A DNA stretch of 64,000 bases, taken from contig NW_019091375.1 in assembly GCF_001949145.1 (NCBI RefSeq), forward strand, positions 2,977,854 to 3,041,853, in the 5' to 3' direction. Source of the DNA: Acanthaster planci (lineage: Eukaryota; Echinodermata; Asteroidea; Valvatida; Acanthasteridae). Both the position numbers and the translations under genes were made by a program. The notes beneath the pieces were generated by a model. That model was not told the DNA's origin and ran no database searches. It was given only the letters and a program-made list of their open reading frames with translations. Below, piece after piece: positions 13,901 through 25,900 of this stretch (the stretch's first letter is position 1; every line of letters begins with the position of its first letter).

Positions 13901-16900
13901 TTGTCAACGATGAGTTTGTCCTCTGAGACCATGTCACTGAGTGGTGCACGTGACCGAGCGTCGAACAGGTGACGTTCCTTCCTAGGACGGCAGACAGGTT
14001 CAAAGTTGTATACTTTTTTTCAAGCATTAGGGATTGTAGGCGTTTTTAGAGACTCGGACAGATGCTCCTTGCTGATTGCAATGAGCAGTTTGTGGTTAGT
14101 GACGTCGGTGGGGGTCCTCCCATGGGTACACTGGTGAAACTTCTCTTTGCCAAGAACGACTGCAGGCATTTCTTTTTTGAACGCTGCACAGTTTCGCTGG
14201 CTGGATGTGAGAGAGCGAGTTGCAAAGGCAATTGGCTTGCCTTCCCGAAGCAAGGTAGAACCAGTGGCATCATTCTCAAGGGTCCATTCTTTGGACAGTT
14301 CAAAATAGTGGAGACTCTGGGTAGATGTGATGGCCTGCTAACCTTTGCGAATGCATGTTGCTGAGAGGAAGACCACTGCAAGGGTACACCATGCTTCGGA
14401 AGGTTGAAAGGAGATGGGCTGGCTGTTAGATTGGGTAAGCCTATGAACTCTGCTAGAAGTTGACAATACCCAGGAAACGGCCTATAGGAACGCTCGACAT
14501 TTGCCGGGGGAGGGAACTCAGTGATGGCGCTAACCTTTTGGGGGTCAGTCTTCAGACGGTCGTGGGAGATGACGTGGCCCATGAACGAAATCGTCTCTAC
14601 ACTGAGGTGAAGTTTGATGCCCTTCCCAAAGCACCTTTGCATGTTCGTCATGTTCATTCAATGCATGTCTTGCTTGGAGGGCTATTGTTTGAGTAGCATG
14701 GAGCTGGGGTTCCTGAGGCTTGCCTCTTGCCTTCAGACGGGAAGAGGACAGTTATGGTGTCTTCCTGCATGGCTTGGGGAAGCCGGATACATTTCAAAAG
14801 TTTCATCTTCTGGCTGGTTATGCAGGTGAAATTTGAATCTTTCGTACGTTTCATAAACTTATCCAATGGCATAAGTGTCGAAGTCCTCAAATATATCCTT
14901 GATTTTTCAGTTTCGTCAGGTGGGTCAAACTTAAGCCATTGTACACACAAAGTGCATCATCGCCAAGGGAGAGCAACAACGCTGCAACCTGATACTGATC
15001 TGGCTGCTTGCTGAGAGAAGCCAAAGTGGTGTGCAGTTGCCTTTTGTTTGAATACTTTTTTTTCCGTTTTCAGTAGTATTCTGATCGATACAAAGAGTGT
15101 GAGTAGAGGAAAACCTGAAACACTGGATTTTAGAGCGATTACAGGCATTGCTCTCTGGGCCACGGCCGCCGCAGGGGGGGACAGGGGAATCCATGCCAGC
15201 CATAGTACAAAACTCTGTCTTATCGTGGACAGTTCTGAGGCTATCTGCACGCCAAACTTTGCATCGAGCGAGGGGTCAATATCTGCTGCCACCATTTTTC
15301 GTGACAACACAGGTGGAAACAGGTCTTTTTTTTCAGAGAACACACAATTAATGGAGCTACATGGCGCTACATAACAACTTGCAGTACCTAGAGGTCAGGC
15401 GTCAAGCGAGTTAGGGGGTGCACCCGTAAAATTAAATTCCCATAGACACCAATGATCAAACCTTATTTCAAAATTTTCTTAGAAATACAACTCTCAAGAA
15501 TGTCCAGCCTGCACAAACAATGATGTTCGACGTATTCTCTTTCATTTTCCTTTCAATTTTTATTGGGTTGACTTGTGAATTTTTGAGAAATTCTCACGCA
15601 AAACAGACCACCCCTAAAACGAAAGAAATTTAACTGCCCGGAAAAGTATCCTTTTTCAAATTCACCCCTCTGCAAAATAGATAAATACTGCCAAATTTCT
15701 TGTCTCCAAATTGCTCAGAAGTGGAAACCCTGAGTCCAGGTCGGAGGCTCAGTGTCATTTCTTCAATTGCCCAATTCGATGACTCTCAGGACTCTTCACT
15801 ATAGAATATTTGAGTGCACTTGTATTAATGAGCTTGGCGGAAATATTTCTGGCCTGTTTGTTTGGGTGCACTCTTATAGGCTGCAGACCAGTAAATAAGC
15901 TGCCATACACAATTCCGTAAAAGAGGTGGGCCAGCATTTGGTCACAAATCACGTGATCTGATTGTTTTTCCAAATGCTGCACATGACCCAACCGCTGCTA
16001 CTTTTGGAGGGGGTTCAATCTTGGCAGTCACTGAAGCCAGCCTAAAACATGCCCTATCCAACATCTTACCGTGTGTTTACATACACAATCCCCACTGCAT
16101 ATGGTTGTGACGAAAATACCCTCTCCCCTATTGTATTAGTGAACAAGGCCAGTGAACTTAGACCAATGGAATACTGTTTGGGATCATCAGCGTGTCTGGA
16201 GCTGTATTGCTGACGCCACAACAGATAGTTATTTCCCTCTGTCTGACTTTGTTGTTATTGGGCTGGCCAGGCGTGGCGGGGCTAAGCCGAGGCCACCTGT
16301 TGACCTGTTGAGACATGTGAGATCGGCCTTGCGGGGGAAAAATAGAATGACCAAACACTCATGCTGTGGTGCCTTTTGCCATCCGTTGGCTTGCGTTGTA
16401 TTGAGAGAGAAGGGTGAAAATGTTATTTATTATGGGTCCAAGATGCAAAGTGCCCCCTACCCCAATACGAGCCACGCCCCCAAAAAGGACTTTCCCCCCA
16501 AAAAATGCAATTACAACCTGCCTGGGAGGGTTTCCATCGGATTTAATCAGAGAGGAGTGGGAAAATGTAATTTATGAGTCCCATTTTACTGCAGAATATG
16601 TGTGACCAAAGCATGGTCAGGGTTTCACATTGGTGTTAGAAATAGCAAGGTCTAACACCGAAGGGTTTTAATTAATTCATTAATTACACTTCAACAAGTC
16701 AGGAAATATACAAGTTTCTCAGGTGTTCAAGACACATATCAAATTAGTAAGGTTCACTTCTCATCTTTCAATATCCTTTCAATTTTCAGTGGCCCGATAG
16801 GCTTTGAAGATATCCAGATATAATCACTCATCAAAACTGTCATGATGCCATCGCCATTTTGAAAATTAATGCTCACACTTCATTGCAATCAAAGCAATGT

Positions 16901-19900
16901 CGAGTGTCCAGTTTGGTTTAGGTTCCATGCTCTTTATTTACAAACCATCCAGTCCACGCGTCATAAAATGCTCTAATAGCAGATGATTTTACAGGCTGCC
17001 ATTTTGATTCTGTCTGCAAAGGCTATTTTGGGTCTATTTATACTGGCCTGGAACCTTAATAGAATATAATCAATCAACACTTGCGGATACCTTTACAAAC
17101 TCTGTGTAATAAGATTTCATTGTTTTTGTTGAAAGTTTAGTCTGACACCACATCGCAAAAATTTCCCCTTCGTTAAAACGGTCATCACAGAATCTAAGCA
17201 AACCCCGAGCAAGTTCCGGGATACAATGTGGAGCAACAACGCGCAGCAACAATGTGAAGTCTAAGGTGGCGAGGCTGCTCCAGTAAAGGCCCATTTCCAC
17301 ATATATCGCGCGGGATTTTTGCTCCATTTTAACAATTTCTAGTATCGCCTGCGTGTGTGAATGAACCCTAGAGCTTGCAAGAGAGAAGAAGTATAATTTC
17401 TTTAGCAAAACCAATGAAAATGCAGACCAGATTTAGGCACATTTGTCCAATGCAAGAAATGCCAACGTTGACGAGAACAATTTCCATTGCAAAAAAGTCT
17501 ACGTTCCAGGTAAAAGAAGTGGGAATGGATTAGCTGTTAACGTTTAATTAAGTCCTGTATTTTACACGAGTCTATCAAGGCAGTTTAAAGAAGACATTCC
17601 TAACCACTATCGGTGATTCTTCAGTAGGAATCCTATTTACTTTAAAGGAACCAGGGATTGATTTTTAGAATCAGTTTTGTTGTGTATTTCTGTAGTCGTC
17701 CTGCATGTATGAAGACTGTTTGATATGTTTTGAGTTACGTAAACTGAACAGTGCACTTTTTAAAACATTACAAACTGACCGAGCATTTTTGCACAAGTGA
17801 GGGCGCTTTTGTATTGATGTAAATCCAGGAAGACATGATCCAGATTGCATGTTTTCACGTTTAAATTGTGAATCCCAAATTTGCTATCTGGGATCATTTC
17901 TGTGAATAGGATTTTTGCTGGATTATTTCCACAGCGGTAAATTGCCAAAGAAAATAAATTCTGCCATAGCAGCAATTAAGAAACATCTAGAAATTTTCTG
18001 TGCACAAACCAGTGCAACATTGAGATTCGATGCCTTGGTTGACATCATAGTTCTGCTCATGAATATGCAAATATGCATTAACATAAAAACAAAAAGGCAT
18101 CAAAATATTGGTTAAAATTGCAAAGCAAAAACTTAAAATCAGGTGAACTGAAATCCCAAGATGCAATTTCTAGGGCTTTTAGTAAAATTCATATCATATT
18201 TAATTTTTTTTTTCCTGGTTCCTTTCATCATCGTATTCTTCTTGACCCGAATAAATGGGATCCCATCATATGACACTGTAATCAATACTTGAATTACACA
18301 CTACAAATCAGTGAAAATGAAAATTTTCAATATGTTCAATAAGGGAATAAATAATTGCATGGTTGGTCTTCAATGTTCGTTTAAGACAGGCTAAGGAGAA
18401 TGGACGCGACTAATGCATGAGCCGCAGGCGAGGTCACTCTTAAGTCTTAACCAAACTGTCTGATATCCAGGCACCAGTGCGTGACTATCGGGCATTGTCA
18501 CTTCTTGGCGGCTGACATAATCAAATGTTATAACACACCTCCTCCTGGTTCTTTTTCCTGATTGGCTGGAATACGGTCACGTGTGGTTCACTACCACAGG
18601 CTGGTACATGAATTTGGGGTCCGGGTAAGCGTGACCCGACACGCGCCTAGATATTGCGCGCACACATCAATTCCAGAGACTAGCCTCAGTGGCCGGTCAC
18701 GTAAAATTCTTGAAAAAGTTTGACTGGTTATTGCGTCCACTGGAGGTTGCCCTGAACTGAAACAGTTCGAACCATGGAAGATTTACTTTCCTACTTGTAT
18801 ACAGCGACTCAAAATTAGACTGCATCTGTGAAACTAAAACAAACCTTCAAATATTTGGCAATTTTTGAAGTGCTATAGAAAGTTGAATTAGAACAGTTGA
18901 AACCTTGGTCGAAATTTTTCTAATCTGAGGTGTTTTAAAAAACACATATGGACTGGCCAAATTCGGTCACTCGTGCGTGTCTATGTTCCTGAGGGACTGT
19001 GAGTGACCAGAAGAGAGTCCTATTTCCCTAGGCTGAATGTCGAGGAAATAGGACCCTTTTTGCCAGTCCCTAATTGCTAGTCCAGTACAAAAATGCAAAA
19101 TTAATTTTATCTCCTCGGCGCAAGTCCATCGTTGAAATAGTTGTTCGCGGTACCCGCTGCTCCATCTGATTCAAACCAGCCAGCCGACACCGGCAGGCTC
19201 AGTGATCGAGTGGTTAAAACGTCTGCACTAGTAAGCAGGAGGTTGTTGGTCGTCCCACCCGAGTACGCTTGTGTTTTTTGTTTTTTGTTTTGTTTTTGTT
19301 TTTTTTGTAGACTTTGTGTAATCTCAGTGGAAGCTGAGCCTGTAAATGAACAGCCAACTGATCTTTTAGTGCATTGAAAGGTAACTGGGAGAATTAGTGG
19401 AAGTATTATACAATTTAAACCCTCACATTTTATTGACAAAAACTGAAAAGACATCGAGTATTATATTCACAGTGTATCAAGCCTGAAACACTAATGGTAA
19501 AAATTGTGCACTGCAATTATATGCTTATGAGGAAAAAAATTACATTAAATGCATGATGTTCTTGTTGATTGCTAGTCTTGTTGTACTCATTTGTATGTGT
19601 GCCTTGGGGTGTTCTTTTATTAAAAATACAGTTGATCAAAATTGAAGCTATTAGATGGAAGCAGCGATGTACATCTATTGAATGATCATTTCAGAATAGG
19701 GGAACCTTCAAACAATTAAAGTTTTTTTTCTTTCCAAAAACTTACCCCCCCTCCAAATTGTCAATTCTGATGAAAATATGAAAAACTGAAGACGGATGAA
19801 ATGGAATTGTCTGGTAGCAGCATTTGATATATAACAATATTTACTGTTTATTGATTGACAACCACGGGTAGGAGTTGTTTCTCCCCAGTTCATTTAGGGA

Positions 19901-22900
19901 ATTTAGTACATTTTACTTTATTATTAAATGCTGTTTATAATTAACCTTATCACCTCCGATGTCATGGGCAAAAATGTGCCAGAATGTACAAAGGGATGGG
20001 ATTTCAGGCTATTCATGGTGAAAGACAGCAATAGGTGGAAAGGCTTGCGGTAGCACCATGCGAAGGAATATATCTCTTTTAATATGAGTATGTGTGGTTC
20101 TGAAAAGAACCGGGAGTATACTCAACGTTTCGGACTGCGTGTTAAGTCCGTTGTCAGGAGCACGCAGTCCGAAACGTTGAGTATACTCCCAGTTCCTTTC
20201 AGAACCACACATACTCATAAGAGATACATTCCTTCGCATGGTGCTACAGCAAGCCTTTTTACCTATTCCTACAAAGGGCTAGATATCATTCCTCCTAATG
20301 TTTTGGCTTATAAACGTCTGTGGATTTTGTTCGTACTTTGCTCGTTCAAATGACGTCCATGCAAAATTCAACGTTACGAGCGTGTTCATGGTGAAGTTCT
20401 CCATCTGGCACCGCCGCGCTACGCGGCACTATGCGATCTTTGGTTCTGACTGACCCAAATTTGTTACTCCCGTGCCTATGTACATGCAGTTAAGATCCCT
20501 TAATTCGATTTGTCACTATCATGCGCAGCTTGAGTTGATTCTACTTCGGAATCCTTGGTTTTGAAAGAAATAAAACCAAAGGCTAAAACTGAAAAAAAGT
20601 TTGCTTATTGTTTATTTCCGGACCAGACACGATCTTGTATGCTCTAACAGAACATTTAGAAATAATCCAGTGTCGCTTCCCAAACTGAAACTCTTAATAT
20701 TGTTTTGGTGTGCCATGTCCTGTACGTACCTGATTTCCCTTGATGCCATGAGCAATAAAATTGCTTTGCAAACGCCGAGGTCAAATTACAGATGTTGTTT
20801 CAAAGCTAAGGCTGGTTTCACACACAGAACAAACAACCAAGTAAGAAAACAAAAAGAGCAAAACAAACCGGAAAATACTTATAAATAAATCCCCGAAAGT
20901 TGCTTCTGTCAGTCAAAAATGCAAGTTTGAAAGTTTGGAAATAAACTAGCTACTTTAATGTTTCATATATTCTTTCCCCCTGTTTGCCACTTAGAAACTA
21001 GTATTCATGAAACCTTTGGCGTTTCAAACTATCTTCAAAAATCAGCCTGGCAACGAATTCCTTGTCTATCGTTTCGTCGCGAAGAGGCACTTGACGGCGT
21101 CATTTGGTACAAGGGATCCAACATTAATGACCGATCCAAGATTCGTCTTATCAGCCGTGATCTTCGTGGTGACGGTGTCAAAGACATCCCTTCAAGTGCC
21201 AGATATTCCTTCTCGTCTGATTCCAGTCTCGTCATTAAAGGTGTCGAGGAGAGTGACGAAGGGAGCTATATTTGCCAAGTCATTCCTCAAATCACTGACA
21301 GCAGGGTTGAGAAGATAGACGTGCAAGTCATAGGTAAGTTATTAAGTATTGTTTTAACATAAATATATAGATTAAAATTAGCTCATAAACGCTTCAGGTT
21401 AACTGGTTGCATGCATATGACTAAACGGATATAAAAGTCATGCTTACTAGTGCAGACTTCTTAACCACTCGACCACCGAGACGTCTGCACTAGTAACAGG
21501 AGGTCGTGGGGTCGAGTCCCACCTGGGTAAGCTTGTGACTTTTTTGCAAGCTCTTGGACAAGCACTGGGCGTTCAGTGTTTATTAATATATACGTTGGGT
21601 AAGGGCAAAACCCGTTATATAAATTAACATCTCCCCAACGCAAAAATACATATTGAAAAGGCATTATCTTGTTTGCCTGTTCTTGTTTCTGTTTCTTTTG
21701 CTGAGTGTGTTCTTTTATGTTGGCATTTTGACACTGCTTAGCCTTTAATACTACTTTGCTCTGGTGTTGTAGTTGCAGTCTGTGCAAGTTATAACTTTTT
21801 TGGTCGAAAGTGAAGAGGGGTTTCTCAAGCTGGCATAAGCACTGTAGGCACTGAGGATGCAGAAAAGAGAAAGAGAGAAAGAGGAGAGTTTCTGCAGTTG
21901 GTATTTTTTGGTATATTCAAAGCATATTGTAAAGTTTGAATATACACTGTTGTGCTTTTCTTAAATTAATATTGAAGTTAATTGACTTTTTCAGAAATTC
22001 CAACGAAAGTATTTGTGAACAGTTAAAATTAATAAGAAGAAATCGAATGATTCCGATGTTCAGGTTTCCAATTATTAAATTTTTCAATCGTCTTCCACTG
22101 CTGTAGGAGAAACCTTCCCTGCGCATGCCAGTGATAAATCGTCCACTACCAGTTTCCAACGAGGGCGCAGACAGATGCTGCCTTGCCAGTGCGCTGCAGA
22201 AACACCTGTTCCACACATATCCGCAGTGTACTGGTCACGGGGAGAGGGGGTCACTGAACATACAACAATCATCGGTGTACGTTTCTCCGATGATGCATTT
22301 GTGCAGATCCAAGATCATGCTGATTACACCATTAGCAGCAAGGCTTCATTGATAGTCTATTTTCCCACCGATGGCATCGGTAACCAACGGTTTTGGTGTC
22401 ACGTATTTATGTCCGACAATACGCAGAGTCACTGCCACATCGATGTCCGCTGGTTAGGTAAGTATCATCGTTATACATTCAGGCTTGGCTGTTATTTGTT
22501 CTCTAGCAACATAAGCCAACTTTAACCTTTAAATTTCCGAGACAACGAAACTCGTTTTTTTTTTTTCTGTAGACAAGAGCAGTGACACAGGAGCCTGTTC
22601 AAGAAATGCTTTAGGTGCTAGTGAGGCAACAATGCTGTACAAATTTATGAGAGCAGATGACACGATACTACTAAATTTATTAACCCTATTAAGGCAAAAT
22701 TCTAGTAGGGCTATATCTTAGACATGCATATATTCAAATATACATAGTTTTGTACCATGAACTACTATGGCGCTTTTCGAGTTTCAGCTGTTCCTTTCCT
22801 ATGGCAATTGGTTTTGTAATTGTAAACATGAGACGAATTTCCCTTTTAAAAATCTTGCCTTCTCTGCAACCAGGAATCCAATGTTAATCTGTACCTCGGA

Positions 22901-25900
22901 GAAGGCAGCCTTATCTACCAGCACTCCCCCGAAAAAAAGATTGGAAGCCCGCAAAACTTCTTCAGTCCTTCTTAAAGTATAACACTGTAGGCCACTTCCA
23001 GCCGACAGGTGTGACATCTAGAAAAAAAAAAAAAACATGTACATTCGAAGTGTTACGTGGACCCAATCATACCCTGGAGACGTGCACATCGTTCAAAGGT
23101 CGCATAATTCGCTGATTTAATAGGGGAATTCCCAGATCCCTACAATAAAATTTAAAAAAAAATCAATTTAAAACATCACAAGATGACAATATGACGTCAT
23201 CAATCTGGAATAATTCTTGTATCGGTGTCTTTGTTGGCTATCATATTGATAACGATCAATCATCAAGTTACAAAAACGGTGGCGTAAAAACAAATGTCAT
23301 GTACAAAGTCAATGGGCTGAAAATGCATACACAAAAAACTGCTCCTTTAAGTTCGATCACGTGATTTGTGGTTAAACTGACAATTTTTAATGACATATTA
23401 CTTGATATTTAGACTGTCGTCTACATGTCAAATCAAATAACAGAGCGTAAACCACAACGCTTGCTCCTTTGTTCTCATATTAATCTTGAGCCGAAGTTAA
23501 GGACTACTGAAGATTGAAATATTTGGAAATAATAATAACTGTTTGGTCCAAATTTCTTTATTACCATGAAGATGAACAGAAACCCGATACTGCCCTTAAA
23601 GCTTCTGAGTCGTCATTCTACTTGCTGGAAGGAGAAGAGCAGAGCATACCATGCTTGAGCTTTACGGGAAGCTCAGTTTGTGAGATTGAGTGGTTCAAGA
23701 TAGACAGTGCAGGTCAAAATCTTCTTGCGTCAAGAAACGAATTTAATGCAGATTCCAACTTCGATCTTGCTAATGACTATGGATTGGTCATAAAATCTGT
23801 TGATGCTAGCCATGCTGGAAGATACCGGTGTCGTGCAGATCAAGGTCTTAGTGAAGAAACGTCTGTCTATGTTATAGGTACGCCCAAAGACTAGAAAGTA
23901 TAAGGTATTGGTAGTCTGAGAGAGAATACAAATTCACGTTTTGTCAACTTTGAAACGAAACAGTGGTGACCCTTCCGGGTTCGTAACTGTTCCGGTGTCA
24001 GTTTTTCTTGACACACTGAACATTTCAAAGAACATTTCGATGAATGAATGTTTTGTATTCCAGTGAGAAAAAGAAAACGTTAATATGACTTTCAATAATA
24101 TTTGAAGTGTTTGCACGTAAGTCTTTTTGTTTTAAAATTTACAGGAGATAAATTTCAACTAGACGGTAGTAAGGTGTTCGTATATTCAACAATTGACTAT
24201 GTAGTTGGGAAAAACAACACATTAACGTGCTCAGGTGCATCAAATGCGACTGAGATCCAAGGTGGTACAACTATAATCTGGTCATTTGGCACACCAACCA
24301 AACAGACTACTACTACAGTAATTGGAAGGCTGGCACTACCAGAGCGTTCCAAAGTGATGTCTGGTGCTGGAGACAAAGCCTGCTACAACATCTCTCCAGA
24401 AGGCTCTCTTCTCCTGAACAATTGCTCCCAAAATAGTGACGTCAGATACTGGTGTCATGTGTTTTTTGAACACGGTCTACTTATTAAGTCGTACGTGGAT
24501 GTTCTAAGTAATGGTAAGTTTATACATAATTCTACTCCACATTGACTGTCTACATTATAAGGGGGTATGGACTTGGAGTGCGCGTGCGGCAAGTTTCCCC
24601 TGCCACGCGCACTCAGACTGCATTAAACTGTCGTATCCAGGTGCCAGCGCGTTTTTTAACGCAGCGAGCATTATCAAATCGCAGCGGGCATTATCAGATG
24701 TTAATATATAGTCACATGACGTGTTTTGGCAAATAAAAGTAGAAAAGGAATTTATGAATTATTTACACAACAGCTGACTCTCCCCCTAAAAACATTTTTT
24801 TAAATATAAAATTGCGACATGGTCCAATATTGCCGCTAAATTAAAACACGTACATAATTACAAATGGGTAAATGCCAAACCCTCACGTCTGACCATAGCT
24901 TCTTCCAAGAAGAGATGATGAAAGAGTAACATGTGTTATTTGCTGTGTGTTCATTATTCCGTCTAGAGCCTGAAACTGCTGGAAAATTTCCTATAGTCGT
25001 CATTGTCAGCGTTATTGGCGTTCTCGTTGCCCTGATTGCCTGTGCCCTGATATGCAGGAAAATGAGGAGCAGCCATTCGACGAGTAAGTTTTCGGACTAA
25101 TACGTATAGACAAGTAAAAAAAAAATTGGGAAAAGTGGGGGGGGAATTACTCTTCCAAATTCCACAATATGATTAAAGATGAAATGAACGGCAACAACCG
25201 AGTTGAAAAGGGACATTCAATTTTTGCGTAGGCGTTACATTACGTAATATGTTTTCCGAGTCCTTGAATAGAAATGTAGTTCGATGGCGTTCAGCAATAG
25301 TATTGCTCGCATGATTTTCTTGCCTGGTAGTGATGGAGACCGAGTGCAAACTGAAGGTTCTTTTTGGACCTTTGGAACAAGATGTACGAAACTTTGTTCA
25401 CCGTAGAAAGGATACAATACAAATGCTGCGAGAGACTGCAGATCACCTGACCGAAGTTCATCGTGAAGCAGAAAAGGCCAAGGTAGGCCTATATTAATAT
25501 CATTTCATCCCTGCCCGTGGGTAAAGTTCGCAAATTTAAGTCACTTCAGCTTATAAAATCCCCAATATAGAAAATACATTAGCTTTATCATCTACGTAGC
25601 AGTTCCCTACTTATCCAGCTGCTCCTGTTACAGTACAGGGGTTCAAAAGCCATGGAGTTTTTTCCTCTTTAAGGTACGCTTAGTGGCGGTTTTAGTTTTT
25701 GAGTCGGGGTATAAAATGAGAATATTTGGTCTGAAACGAAAATCTAAATTTGGTTTCATCCTGCTTTATCTGTCCCTGAAGGTGACTATTAAAAGAAAGT
25801 GCTGGGGATTTCAGTTCTTAAAAAAGAACAACCTGTCAACATGTTGACGTGTTGTATTAACTCCACTGGCCAAACTTTAACTCAATCTTGAATGCTTTAC

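Larger units (their letters stand above)
1911..20994 (+). other. Gene 1 intron 1, about 19 kb, filled with repeats
   Basis: This runs from the GTGAGA donor at 1911 to the pyrimidine-rich acceptor ending at 20994. The equivalent intron of gene 2 is only 354 bases. No Ig-like exon was found inside it on either strand. It holds a Ty3/gypsy remnant, SINE copies, fold-back repeats and a long palindrome (listed separately). The remaining blocks (1911-5140, 5440-7436, 7561-8860, 10132-11080, 11245-12819, 15346-19133 and 19281-20029) are AT-rich, with short ORFs that show no recognisable domain. Confidence 0.65.

Noticed and set aside
17070-17414. 114-codon minus-strand ORF in gene 1 intron 1
   Set aside because: No recognisable family, and ORFs of this size occur by chance in this window. 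Left unannotated.
21007-21318. Second plus-strand frame over Ig exon 2 of gene 1
   Set aside because: It is a frame shadow; the Ig pattern, phase and similarity to gene 2 all lie in the other frame.
21481-21531. Functional tRNA gene at the B-box-like GGTCGAGTCCC
   Set aside because: No complete cloverleaf is present and the A-box half is inverted; it is better explained as a tRNA-derived SINE.
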